Assembly (NCBI GenBank): GCA_025462645.1
Contig: JAOAPB010000056.1
Span: 19,112 to 83,111, forward strand
DNA from: Edaphobacter sp.
GTDB lineage: Bacteria > Acidobacteriota > Terriglobia > Terriglobales > Acidobacteriaceae
Reading direction: 5' to 3'
DNA length: 64,000 nt
Part shown: piece after piece, positions 34,663 to 43,854 of the stretch
How the letters are laid out: each line of letters starts with the position of its first letter
Position numbering within the stretch: position 1 is the first letter of the stretch
Program-made: the position numbers and the translations under genes
Notes under the pieces: model-generated
Seen by the model: only the letters and a program-made list of their open reading frames with translations
Databases searched by the model: none
What the model was told of the DNA's origin: nothing

Positions 34663-35648
34663 GTACTCCTCTATCCGATCCGATTCTGACGATTCTCGAC
34701 GTAGGACATGGTAATTGCGCCATTCTCGAACACGGTCAACGTACAGTCGTCTTTGACTGCGGACCGAAAACGGGATTGCTCGAATATCTCACTTCCCGAG
34801 GGGTGCAAGTACTTGATCTCGTCCTTATCTCCCATGCAGACGAAGACCATATCGCAGGACTCATCGCAGTATTGGCCTCAGGCCTGTTCGAAGTGAAATG
34901 TGTTCGGCTGAATACGGATTCGCTGAAGGGTTCGGCAATCTGGGATGATCTTGCGGAAGAATTGAGTTTTCGGCAGCGAAATGGAGTCTTGGATTTCCGT
35001 CCCTCTCTAACCGATGCTGACAATGGAGCGTTCGATGCAGCTGGCATCAAAATCGAAATTCTCGGGCCGACTACATACCTTGCTACAAAGGGGCCGGGTA
35101 GTCAAGATTTCTACAATAGGAAGATCACCACGAACTCGATCAGTGCTGTGATTCGGCTCCATTTCAATGGAGTTCCAACCGTTCTCTTGGCGGGAGATAT
35201 GGATAAGATCGCCCTGGACGAAGTAGAACGCGCGGGACGAGTGATGAATGCAATGAGCCTTATTTTTCCCCATCACGGAGGGCGTGCCGGTGGCAACATG
35301 ACGTCGTTCTCTCAACAGCTTTTCGAACTCGTAACGCCGTCACAGGTATTCTTTTCGATAGGGAGAGGGCTTCATGGCACTCCACTACCTCAAGTGATTG
35401 CGCAGGCAAGAGCCCGGCAAGGTCTTTATGTCGCCTGTACGCAGCTATCGAAGCGCTGTGCTGCCGCCGATCTTAATGGCATTTCCCAGCACATTGGATC
35501 CGCATTCGCGACCGGACGAAACAGCAATTCCTGCTGCGCTGGGTCCGTCGTGATTGCACTGGCAAACGGCACCGTCACCGAACCGCAGCAGCAGGCACAT
35601 CAGGACTTCATTACAGTCAACGCCCTCACAGCGCTGTGCCGAAACTAA
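34659..35648 (+). CDS. ComEC/Rec2-type metallo-beta-lactamase-fold hydrolase
   Basis: A 329-residue soluble protein. It begins LTILDVGHGNCAILEHG, the hallmark of the ComEC C-terminal MBL domain (normally DVGQGD). Metal ligands are in SHADEDH (H59, D61, D63, H64), LLAGDMD (about 175) and FPHHGG (about 205). This subfamily includes the nuclease domain of the DNA-uptake protein ComEC, but here there are no membrane segments. In the operon it is a candidate nuclease or phosphodiesterase effector. The start is the ATG in the ATGA overlap; a GTG 9 bp upstream is possible. Confidence 0.85.
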   Translation: MSTPLSDPILTILDVGHGNCAILEHGQRTVVFDCGPKTGLLEYLTSRGVQVLDLVLISHADEDHIAGLIAVLASGLFEVKCVRLNTDSLKGSAIWDDLAEELSFRQRNGVLDFRPSLTDADNGAFDAAGIKIEILGPTTYLATKGPGSQDFYNRKITTNSISAVIRLHFNGVPTVLLAGDMDKIALDEVERAGRVMNAMSLIFPHHGGRAGGNMTSFSQQLFELVTPSQVFFSIGRGLHGTPLPQVIAQARARQGLYVACTQLSKRCAAADLNGISQHIGSAFATGRNSNSCCAGSVVIALANGTVTEPQQQAHQDFITVNALTALCRN

Positions 35649-35651
35649 GCT

Positions 35652-36464
35652 ATGAGGACTACTCCTTTTTCGCGTCCCACAATTGTCGCCGCCGCAGAAG
35701 CGCTTGAAAGCTGCACACAAGGAGCTTTCGATCAAATCATATTACGGCTCACACTCGAACTAATCGTGCCCCTCGGGCCGCAACTCAGCGTTGCAAAAAA
35801 GTGCAGTAGCGTGGCGCGCGCAGTTCTTGCTCAACCAGCTTCGACGATTCAAACCCTCGACGGCCCGCAGACCCTCTCCGAATCTCTCATACGGGAGGCT
35901 GTCGCAAAATGCTCGATGACAATGGAAAACCCCTTGGAAGCTCGACTTCGTAGGGGTCTAGGATTGGATGGCTTTGTCCCAGTCTGGGATGAAAGAGACC
36001 GCAGACTGACTATTCGAGCGGCGCTTCCGGAATTGGTCGGCTTTATTGGGGTTGATGATGAGTTACATGAGCTTCTTCGGTCGTTCACATTTATGATTCC
36101 CGAGGGACACCTCACGCAGGCGGTTGATGCTCACGCACGAGGCGATTGGGCAGCGGCTAACAGCCAAATCCGCACTTTTCTAGAAAGTCTGTTGGACGAG
36201 ATTGCGATACGCTGGAATCTTGATCCAGCCGGAAGTCTGACCTCAGAAAACCGTCGTTCTGCCTTGGCAAACATTGGCTTTCTGTCACACGCTAGAAACG
36301 AATGGTCCTCGGATGGAAAGAATTACATTAATGGACTGTTCAAAATGCTTCATACAGAAGGTTCGCATCCGGGGCTCTCTGACGAGGATCATTGCACCTT
36401 CAGATTGCAAGTTGTTCTTATAACCTCGAGAATGATTCTTCGAAGATTCAAATTGCGACAATGA
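35652..36464 (+). CDS. unknown protein with C-terminal HTEGSHPGLSDED motif, possible effector
   Basis: A 270-residue mainly helical protein. The C-terminal segment GLFKMLHTEGSHPGLSDED followed by FRLQVVLITSRMILRRF resembles a motif (x-x-x-GSHPGLS-D/E-E/D) seen in uncharacterised proteins of defence islands; the Arg/His pattern recalls HEPN-like folds, but this is a guess. The N-terminal region has a helical pair (FDQIILRLTLELIV). It begins 3 bp after the MBL gene and is the last gene of the operon, the usual position of an effector. Confidence 0.6.
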   Translation: MRTTPFSRPTIVAAAEALESCTQGAFDQIILRLTLELIVPLGPQLSVAKKCSSVARAVLAQPASTIQTLDGPQTLSESLIREAVAKCSMTMENPLEARLRRGLGLDGFVPVWDERDRRLTIRAALPELVGFIGVDDELHELLRSFTFMIPEGHLTQAVDAHARGDWAAANSQIRTFLESLLDEIAIRWNLDPAGSLTSENRRSALANIGFLSHARNEWSSDGKNYINGLFKMLHTEGSHPGLSDEDHCTFRLQVVLITSRMILRRFKLRQ

Positions 36465-36483
36465 TTAAGTAGATACACCATCT

Positions 36484-37611
36484 TCAACTTTCGTACTTTT
36501 CTCTCATAGTGTGACGAACTATACTTCGCTTGAGGAAATAGGCGTTTTTGGCTTTCGCTTGTGCGACTGCGATTGGATCAAGCAAGCTCTTCTCGTTCTT
36601 ATCTAAAATCGCTCCAAGGCATCTAATGACCTCTACTTGAACGGCCTTCTCTGGAATAGTAGCTGCACAGGTCATAACAATACTCCTGCTACCGTTAGAA
36701 GCCCTCTGCATCGAACCATCGGAGCCCACATTCAAAGTCAGCTCTCTAGGAAGAAATCCTTCTTCACGAAGAATCAGACAATTAACAAATACCGACGCCG
36801 TGTATTGCTCCACGAATCGAACAACGTCCAACAACTCTCCGGTAGGCGAACGAGTATAGGGATTCGGAAATTCCGTCTGCCTCAACACACAAGACTCGAC
36901 CAGACTTCGAGGATTAGTTCGATCCAGACTGTACATCAGGAATTCGTAGCTGCCAATCAACACAAACGGTTCTGAAGCGTCGAGTGCGGCGCCAAGTCGA
37001 TCATATTGGTCAGCAGCAATGAGCTGGATATCAGGTGGTAATGAGTCCTTAAACTCAGATCGAAGGATGAGGCCGCATAGCCTTCTTTCCCACACTATCG
37101 TCCCCATCATGGAGTCACGTCGAACAAGAACGGTTTCATAACCAAGGCGTTGTTGAACGAAAGCGTAGTTGGAGGCCAGTGCCTGGGCATACCGTTCTGC
37201 CTCAACAATTGACTCCTTCCCGGAAATTTCTACGCCGATCTCCGCGAAAAACTCCGCGAAAGAGAGTAACTCCTCTTTTGCCCCCTGCTTTGTCAAATAT
37301 ATCTTCTCTTGTTTGAGCGTTTGCTGAAGCGATTGCTTCAGCTTGCCGAAAAAGACCGATGAATCAGACTTGGTATCGGGAACCGCATCGATTAGGACTT
37401 GGTAATTTTGATCGATGAACGTCTGATCAGCACCTTTCCAGTAACCCAAGGTGTTCGTGATACTGAATCCGGGATAGCTTAAGAGGATTTGCTGCAAAAC
37501 TTCATCGACGGTAGCTTTCGCAAAGGCATTTCCATCGTTGTCCTTAAGTGGAAGCATCACCGACCAGCTCTCGACTCTTTTTAGCACTCCTGCTTCGGTT
37601 ACCGTGTACAT
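36484..37611 (-). CDS. unknown protein convergent with the defence-like operon
   Basis: A 375-residue cytoplasmic protein of ordinary composition. Its base composition is lower in G+C than the secretion genes, like the neighbouring operon. Recognisable features are few: FAEFFAEIGVEISGKESIVE near 130, PFVLIGSYEFLMYSLDRTNP near 225, and KAVQVEVIRCLGAILDKNE near 330. No catalytic motif, signal peptide or membrane helix is seen. It ends 19 bp from the stop of the + strand operon, so it may have been acquired with it. I do not recognise a family. Confidence 0.65.
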   Translation of the reverse strand: MYTVTEAGVLKRVESWSVMLPLKDNDGNAFAKATVDEVLQQILLSYPGFSITNTLGYWKGADQTFIDQNYQVLIDAVPDTKSDSSVFFGKLKQSLQQTLKQEKIYLTKQGAKEELLSFAEFFAEIGVEISGKESIVEAERYAQALASNYAFVQQRLGYETVLVRRDSMMGTIVWERRLCGLILRSEFKDSLPPDIQLIAADQYDRLGAALDASEPFVLIGSYEFLMYSLDRTNPRSLVESCVLRQTEFPNPYTRSPTGELLDVVRFVEQYTASVFVNCLILREEGFLPRELTLNVGSDGSMQRASNGSRSIVMTCAATIPEKAVQVEVIRCLGAILDKNEKSLLDPIAVAQAKAKNAYFLKRSIVRHTMREKYES

Positions 37612-38166
37612 GCCTATCCCTCAACTGTTAAGTTTACTGGCATTAGGTAGGCCATAGGGTGTTTCCCGACCGTTAACCCAGTCCCTGCATGGTTCTCGAC
37701 CAGCCGTTCCTCTGTATTTCTTCTGTCGCAGCGGCGTTTGGGCGGAGTCCTCTAAAAGAAGCTCAACAGGGAACCTTCCAACTTCGGCATTTCAGCCACC
37801 GTCGTGATTGCTCCATCTGGATCCCATCGGGGAAAAGATTGAAATTCATGCTGTGTAGGGAGGAGTACCTCCTCGCCTGTCTCCAGCCGCTGCGCGTCTT
37901 CCGCCACCCTCTTCCGCCACCCTCTTCAGCGGCCTGTTCCTGCTGCAACGCGACACTAAGAGTCATGTGCGCTGACCCGCACGGATAAGGAAACCAAACC
38001 TCGCTAGGGGTGAGTGCCCTCATAGCTCATCTCAAGGACTTCCCCAATATTTGGTATTTGCATCGCGCAGACCAGCCCTAGGCAGTCTTCGCTCCAGTGC
38101 CGAACATCACACTGAGGCTAGAGACCGCATGGCTCCAATGTCACCGCCCGTGCAAGGCGGTAAACA
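37612..38166. other. non-coding stretch between the defence-like cluster and dnaE2
   Basis: No supported gene. It contains a perfect 13-bp tandem duplication (CTTCCGCCACCCT twice, near 37899-37924) and the promoter side of the leftward gene at 36484-37611. Fragmentary open frames have unnatural composition. It may be a scar of cassette insertion. Confidence 0.4.
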
Positions 38167-41100
38167 TCAATGGAAGTCATGCGATAGCACCTCCACATCG
38201 CTGAGCGTCAGTACATGCACGGCTGACGCTCTCACATTGATAACGCCGTCTTGATTCTGGAGCGTGCCATCGACGCGGAGGAACTTTCCCCGCGTCACTG
38301 TAACGCGGTTCCGCTCATACAGCTGCGGATTGATGATGGCGTTCGAGATGCCCGTTTCATCTTCGAGGCTAAGGAAGATGAAGCCCTCGGCTGTACCCGG
38401 ACGCTGCCGAGCAATCACCGCTCCCGCGATGCGGGCATAGGTTCCGTCCGGCATCCCGCGGAGGCTTGCGGCCGGCAGCACACCGGCGGCATTCATCTCT
38501 GCCCGGTGATATGCCATTGGGTGCGGACCAAGCGTCACCCCGGTACTGTCAAAATCAGCAACCAACCGCTCTTCGGTTGTCATAGGCCGCAATGGAGCGG
38601 CAGCTTCTAGTTCATGTTCGTCCGAAACGTGCTCGAAGAGCGGCCCAGCGGACTGTCCCGCACGCTCCGCGTGCCATAAAGCGGTGCGTCGGTGATGCTT
38701 CTCTCCAGTCCAGTTGAACGTTCCAGCTTTCGCCAAAAGCGTTAGTTCCGCCTTTTTGATCGACGAGACACGGCGGCGAAGATCGTACTCCGAGGCGAAC
38801 GGACCATCCATCACGCGAGCGTCGGTAATGGCGTCCGCTACTCTCTGCCGCAATCCCTTCGCATACTTCATCCCCATGCGGACGGCATAGCGACCGGCAT
38901 ATCTTACGCGATCATGCTCGCTTAGCTCTTCAAGTGTGCAGAACCAATCAGACCGCTGTACGTCAATAGGCACGATCTTGACGCGGTGCCGCTTTGCATC
39001 ATTCGCTATTGTGAACGGCGAGTAGAAGCCCATCGGCTGGTTATTGAAGAGGGCACAGGTATACGCCGCTGGATAATGCAAGCGCGTGTAGGCGCTGGAG
39101 TATGCGATGGAAGCGAAGCTGTGCGCGTGGGACTCAGGAAACATAAACTCCTTCACAGTCGCGAGTACGCGCATCACCTCCTCCTGTGCAGCAGCATCGA
39201 ATCCGTTTGCCGTCATGCCTTCATGCAGCCGTGTCTTCAGTCCAGCAATGATCGACTCCGAGCGTTTGCCGCCCATTGCCTTGCGCAACTCCTCGGCTTC
39301 GCCCCCTGTGAGGTTCGCGGCCACCATGCCAATCTTCATCACCTGTTCCTGAAACAGAGGCACGCCGAGCGTTCGTTCCAGAAACGGCTTGAACGATGGA
39401 TGAAGATAGGTAACGGGCTCTCTTCCAAGTCTGCGTGCGATGTATGGATTGACGAACTTTCCGGTCACCGGGCCAGGGCGGATGATGGCAACCTGCATCG
39501 ACAGATCAGCAAAGCATTTCGGCTTGGTCCGTGGCAGAGCAGACATCTGAGCACGGCTCTCAATCTGAAACAAACCAACAGTATCGGCCTGCTGAATACT
39601 CTCGTACACGGCATCATCCTGCGGAAGCTGCGCGTAGTCGAGCTGTTCGCCGTAATACTGCGGGACGAGGTAGGCCGCATCCTTGAGCACGGCGAGCATC
39701 CCAAGCCCGAGAAGATCCACCTTAATGATGCCCATATCCGAGCAGTCATCTTTATCCCACTGCACGACCGTTCGGCCTGGCATCGTAGCGCGTTCAATCG
39801 GCACGACCGAATCAAGATGCCCTTGGCAGATGACCATGCCCCCTGAATGCTGACCGAGGTTGCGGGGAAGGCGCAACACGTCGCCGCACTTCTGTAGGTA
39901 GTGAACAATTCGGCGATGCTTCATATCGAGGCCCGCCGCCTTGAAGCTGTTTTCGAGCGTATCGCTTGGAGCCTTCCATTCCCATGCGCTCATGAGGCCG
40001 GCGAGCTTCGCCGCCGTCTCTTGATCGAAACCAAGAGCCTTGCCGACTTCCCGCGAGGCTGACCGACTACGAAAGGTGATGACGTTCGCTGTCATGGCGG
40101 CGCCCAACTCGCCGTAACGCTGGTAGACATACTGAATCGCACGCTCGCGAGCGGTTTTGCTAGGCAGGTCGAGGTCGATGTCCGGCCACTCACCACGCTC
40201 TTCCGAAAGGAATCGCTCAAAGAGCAAGTCCAGTCCTACCGAATCGACGATGGTGATTTCGAGCGCGTAGCAGACAACGCTATTCGCCGCCGAACCACGG
40301 CCTTGAATGAGAATCCCATTGTCCTTGCAGAAGCAGACTACGTCCCACACGATAAGAAAGTACCCTGCCAACCCTAGTTTTTCGATAAGCCGCAGCTCGC
40401 GTTCCGCTTGCCGCTTGGCTTTCTCGTAAAGCGCCGGATCGTTCTTGGGAAGATAGCGGCGACGCATCCCTTCATCCACGCGCTTGCGGAGAAACGAATC
40501 CATCGTCTCTCCATCGGGCACGGGATAGGCCGGGAACTCGTATCCGAGTCCCGTCATCTGAAATTGCAGGCGGTCTGACAGTTCGCGAGTGTTGGCAATG
40601 GCCTCGGGATAGTCGTAGAAAAGCCGGTGCATCTCTACTGCTGTGTGCAAGTGCCGCTCTGCATTGCGGCTCAGGAGACGCCCAGCCGTATCGAGGGTCT
40701 TGCGGTGGCGGATGCACGTAAAGATGTCGAGGACTTCGCGCTCATACGGAGTGCTATAACTGACGCCGCCCGTTGCCAGGAGCGGCAGGTTCAGCGAACG
40801 CGCAATACGAATCGCCGCACGGTTGCGATGTTCTTCTTCGCGGTCGAAGTGGCGCTGCAGTTCCACGTAGACATTGCTAGAACCGAAAAGATGCACCAAT
40901 TTCTCTACGGCTTTGTGTGCGGCATCATAACCGCCCCGAGCCAATGCCGCAGCGAGCGGGCCTTCGATGCCACCCGTCAGGCAGACCAGCCCCCTGCTGT
41001 ACTCTTCCACGTCCGCAACAACCGCCGCGCCTTCGGCCTTGGTTGTCTCGCGTAGCTTGAACTGCGTAAGTAACCGGGAAAGATTCTGGTAGCCAAGGCG

Positions 41101-41400
41101 TGACTCAGCCAACAGCGGCAAGCGTACAGGTTCAGCAGGAAGCTGATGGGGTAGATACGGGGCAGGTTGAAGGCGTTGGCCCAGGTCGCTTACCGCAACC
41201 TCCGCGCCGATGTGCGCTCGCACCCCGCACCGTGCTCCTTCCATATGAAAGCGCGCTGTGCCGTAGAGACCGTTGCGGTCGAGCAGCGCCATCGCCGGCA
41301 TCTCCAGATGCGCGGCCTGCTGCATCAGGAACTCCGGCATGGTGGCACCTTCGAGGAAGCTGAAAGCCGACCGCGCGTGCAGTTCCACGTAGTCAGTCAT
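38167..41400 (-). CDS. dnaE2: error-prone DNA polymerase DnaE2 (ImuC)
   Basis: A 1077-residue C-family polymerase without the replicative beta-binding tail. It has an N-terminal PHP domain (YVELHARSAFSFLEGA at the start; the His/Asp cluster is partly changed, as in DnaE2). The palm contains the catalytic acidic residues in RGSAANSVVCYALEIT and PDIDLDLPS. It also has the finger motif NLGQHSGGMVICQ and a C-terminal OB fold (TYARIAGAVIARQRPGTAEG, FISLEDETG-like). It carries out damage-induced mutagenic synthesis with ImuA and ImuB. The ATG at 41400 overlaps the imuB stop by 8 bp; an upstream ATG at 41415 is less likely. Confidence 0.93.
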   Translation of the reverse strand: MTDYVELHARSAFSFLEGATMPEFLMQQAAHLEMPAMALLDRNGLYGTARFHMEGARCGVRAHIGAEVAVSDLGQRLQPAPYLPHQLPAEPVRLPLLAESRLGYQNLSRLLTQFKLRETTKAEGAAVVADVEEYSRGLVCLTGGIEGPLAAALARGGYDAAHKAVEKLVHLFGSSNVYVELQRHFDREEEHRNRAAIRIARSLNLPLLATGGVSYSTPYEREVLDIFTCIRHRKTLDTAGRLLSRNAERHLHTAVEMHRLFYDYPEAIANTRELSDRLQFQMTGLGYEFPAYPVPDGETMDSFLRKRVDEGMRRRYLPKNDPALYEKAKRQAERELRLIEKLGLAGYFLIVWDVVCFCKDNGILIQGRGSAANSVVCYALEITIVDSVGLDLLFERFLSEERGEWPDIDLDLPSKTARERAIQYVYQRYGELGAAMTANVITFRSRSASREVGKALGFDQETAAKLAGLMSAWEWKAPSDTLENSFKAAGLDMKHRRIVHYLQKCGDVLRLPRNLGQHSGGMVICQGHLDSVVPIERATMPGRTVVQWDKDDCSDMGIIKVDLLGLGMLAVLKDAAYLVPQYYGEQLDYAQLPQDDAVYESIQQADTVGLFQIESRAQMSALPRTKPKCFADLSMQVAIIRPGPVTGKFVNPYIARRLGREPVTYLHPSFKPFLERTLGVPLFQEQVMKIGMVAANLTGGEAEELRKAMGGKRSESIIAGLKTRLHEGMTANGFDAAAQEEVMRVLATVKEFMFPESHAHSFASIAYSSAYTRLHYPAAYTCALFNNQPMGFYSPFTIANDAKRHRVKIVPIDVQRSDWFCTLEELSEHDRVRYAGRYAVRMGMKYAKGLRQRVADAITDARVMDGPFASEYDLRRRVSSIKKAELTLLAKAGTFNWTGEKHHRRTALWHAERAGQSAGPLFEHVSDEHELEAAAPLRPMTTEERLVADFDSTGVTLGPHPMAYHRAEMNAAGVLPAASLRGMPDGTYARIAGAVIARQRPGTAEGFIFLSLEDETGISNAIINPQLYERNRVTVTRGKFLRVDGTLQNQDGVINVRASAVHVLTLSDVEVLSHDFH

Positions 41401-42898
41401 AAGTTCCCTGCACATACCAGCATCGGGAGCACGGATCGAAGGCGATGCGACAGAGCCGTTCTACAGTGCCGTTTTCCAACCGGACATCCCACTCTTCGCG
41501 GCACCAGTTGGCCTCCGACCACCACTGCCCGCTCACGCGTACCGGACCAGCAGCATCGCGCACAGCATAGGCCGCTCCGTCCCAGAACAGCCGCACAGGT
41601 ATATGGTTTGCGAGTGCAACGCCGACCATATGCGGCGGACGCGAGACGCGCAAAGCCACAGGCGTCGAGAGTGACCGCTTCTCGCTTCGACGTGGTGGCG
41701 GCGGCTCGAATGGAACCATGCGAAAAGCGTTCGGTCGATGATCGTCGGTCAGTTCTGGTGAGCCGACACGTTGCTCTCCCAAGAGCTTCCGCATTCGAGC
41801 CAACATCACTTCGAGCTGTCCCGGCTCTGGCGCTTGCGGGAGGAAGAGACCATGCTGCGCTCGATACGGCGCGGCTGACTGCGCGTGAAGTTCTAAACCC
41901 ACAATCCCCGCACTCGGAGGATGCGTCTCCAGATCGAGTTGAATGAGCTTGAGCAGTGTCGCCGTATCCTGCAACGGCAGCGCAGGACGAACGGTGCGCT
42001 CATGCTGAGCGCCGCCCTCGAGCCGGAGTACAACCCGGAGCGCGGCGATGGCCCGTGCTTTCCCGCGAACCCGCTCCAACAACGTCGTCGTCATGCGGGA
42101 GAGCAGAAACAGCAGACGCTCCAGCTCCTCTACTGGAAAGTCCAGCTCCATGCGCTCCACTAGACCGGCCTCAAAGCTTGGTTCTATCGGGAACATCAGG
42201 TGAGGCCACGCGCCACGCGCGAGCGAATGCAGCTTCTTTCCAACCTGCCCGAGACGTGCAATGACATTGTTTTCAGCCAAGGCGGCCAGTTCCGCACAGG
42301 TGCGAATACCCCAGGCTGCAAAGGTCGCCTCATGCTCCGGCGCAAGGTCCAGCGCTGTGACCGGAAGCTGACCGATCGCGTGTGCCTCGCAACCGGACGG
42401 CACAACGGAGACGCCAGTTCTGCCACATGCAAGAGACACCGCAGCGTGGAAGTTTTCCGCGACGGCGATGTTCACGAGAAAGCCCACCGCCATCACACTC
42501 CGGCGCAATTTGTTAGCGAGCTGCCCGGCGTCGCCGTACAGAAGATCCATTCCGCGAATGTCCAGAGCATACGTGCCGGGGTGCTCTTCCACCGACTCGA
42601 TGCGAGGCGAGAACATGCACGCGACAGAGTGAAGCATGGCATAGGCCGTATGCTCGTGCTCGATAACACGACGGAGCGCGACGACCTCCGAGAATGCTTC
42701 GGCCTGTAGCCGAGTCATACCGATCTCGACCCCCTGAGAACGCGCTGCATTGTTCGCCGCAAAAACCATCTCTGTTGGCGGCTCTCCATCAAGCACTACA
42801 AACGGCCTCTTCCGCAACTCCGGGCGCTGGTGCGCCGCGGCCTGTGCGAAGAAGTTCGATGGATGGAGAACGGCGTACACTACCGCACCCTCGCCCAA
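41393..42898 (-). CDS. imuB: ImuB, Y-family polymerase homologue
   Basis: A 501-residue DinB/UmuC-related protein. It has the Y-family palm-like N-terminus (FFAQAAAHQRPELRKRPFVV, VFAANNAARSQGVEIGM) but lacks the paired catalytic carboxylates of active Y polymerases, as is typical for ImuB. ImuB instead links ImuA and DnaE2 to the sliding clamp. The C-terminal part has SQWWSEANWCREEWDV-like residues (GQWWSEANWCREEWDV) seen in the family. It overlaps imuA by 19 bp and dnaE2 by 8 bp, forming a compact operon. Confidence 0.9.
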   Translation of the reverse strand: MGEGAVVYAVLHPSNFFAQAAAHQRPELRKRPFVVLDGEPPTEMVFAANNAARSQGVEIGMTRLQAEAFSEVVALRRVIEHEHTAYAMLHSVACMFSPRIESVEEHPGTYALDIRGMDLLYGDAGQLANKLRRSVMAVGFLVNIAVAENFHAAVSLACGRTGVSVVPSGCEAHAIGQLPVTALDLAPEHEATFAAWGIRTCAELAALAENNVIARLGQVGKKLHSLARGAWPHLMFPIEPSFEAGLVERMELDFPVEELERLLFLLSRMTTTLLERVRGKARAIAALRVVLRLEGGAQHERTVRPALPLQDTATLLKLIQLDLETHPPSAGIVGLELHAQSAAPYRAQHGLFLPQAPEPGQLEVMLARMRKLLGEQRVGSPELTDDHRPNAFRMVPFEPPPPRRSEKRSLSTPVALRVSRPPHMVGVALANHIPVRLFWDGAAYAVRDAAGPVRVSGQWWSEANWCREEWDVRLENGTVERLCRIAFDPCSRCWYVQGTYD

Positions 42899-43653
42899 AG
42901 ACTTTCAGCACGCCATTCGGCCCGCGTCGATGGTTTCTTAGCAAGAAAAGGAGAACCTTCATTGCGATTGCGCTCGCGCACCAGAGTGTATTGCTGCCCC
43001 TCGAAGAGAGCGTTTTCCCCGCTTGTGCTGAAGGGACGAGTGTTGGCCGGCTCACAACGCAGAGAGAGTGCTGCACAACTGCTGGCACATGGCGATTGAC
43101 TGAGAAAGATGAGACCAGTGCGGGCCTGCTCCGCTGCAAGACGAAAGCGATACCACGTCGCCAGCGGAATCCGCGTCGTGTGTTGCGGGAGCACATCGCT
43201 CATATCGAGCACGATGGCGCCGAAGCCTCCGGCCTGAAGCAGCAAATCGGTTGCCTTCAGCGCTTGCTCCAGCCGCGACCACGGCTTGTCTGTAACGCGC
43301 TGCTTGCGCTCTGCCGACATGCGGAGCCATAGCAGCCGTTTCAAAACAATGTTCGCCGCGGCTGCGGATTCCGGCGAGAGTGCGTCGCTCACATCGACCC
43401 ACGCACAAGCCGCGCCGGACTGCGTGATGGCGGCGATAGCAGAGAGTCCGAAGGATGTCTTGCCCGTCGATGCTGCGCCCGCAACTTCAGTGATGCTCCC
43501 GCGCGGAACGCCGCCGCCAAGAACTGCATCCACTTCGCTGATTCCGGTCGGGAAGAGTTCCGGGGCCTGCTTGATCTTGAGCGTGAGGGCGGCAGGCACC
43601 CGGTTTGCGAGTGTGGTTTCGATCTGGAGACGGATTGCGGCGGTCGAGGGCAT
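42880..43653 (-). CDS. imuA: ImuA, RecA-like protein of the mutagenesis cassette
   Basis: A 257-residue RecA-fold protein. The segment LFPTGISEVDAVLGGGVPRG is followed by the Walker A ITEVAGAASTGKTSFGLSA (about 59-75), and VDVSDALSPESAAAANI is the region matching the RecA Walker B. ImuA regulates or assists ImuB/DnaE2 in translesion synthesis and belongs to the SOS response in bacteria with LexA. It is first in the operon. Repeats of GGCGAATA lie just upstream on its strand and are a candidate operator. Confidence 0.88.
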   Translation of the reverse strand: MPSTAAIRLQIETTLANRVPAALTLKIKQAPELFPTGISEVDAVLGGGVPRGSITEVAGAASTGKTSFGLSAIAAITQSGAACAWVDVSDALSPESAAAANIVLKRLLWLRMSAERKQRVTDKPWSRLEQALKATDLLLQAGGFGAIVLDMSDVLPQHTTRIPLATWYRFRLAAEQARTGLIFLSQSPCASSCAALSLRCEPANTRPFSTSGENALFEGQQYTLVRERNRNEGSPFLAKKPSTRAEWRAESLWARVR

Positions 43654-43660
43654 AACGGTG

Positions 43661-43686
43661 TATTCGCCTTATATTCGCCTATTCGT
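43661..43686 (-). promoter_or_regulatory. TATTCGCC repeats upstream of imuA, candidate SOS operator
   Basis: TATTCGCC occurs at 43661-43668 and 43672-43679, and TATTCGT at 43680-43686; on the imuA strand these read GGCGAATA. The array is 8 bp from the imuA start and overlaps its leader. This is where a LexA site would be expected, but the motif is not one I can equate with a known LexA box. Confidence 0.4.
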
Positions 43687-43854
43687 GGCTACTCCTGCAA
43701 ATGGCCGTTGCCTCACAACTTGAGCATTTTTGGATGTAAGTTATTGTAAATAATTGGCTTATAGAGTTAAGCTTTCCATCCCATTCGCCTAGCAGCGTGC
43801 CTTCCGCGCCAGAAATTGAGTTGCGAAAGCTTGGTATCGGACTGTAGCTGGAGT

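Noticed and set aside
37899..37926. 13-bp tandem duplication CTTCCGCCACCCT as a regulatory iteron
   Set aside because: Only two copies, not in phase with any start codon, in otherwise featureless DNA; more likely replication slippage.
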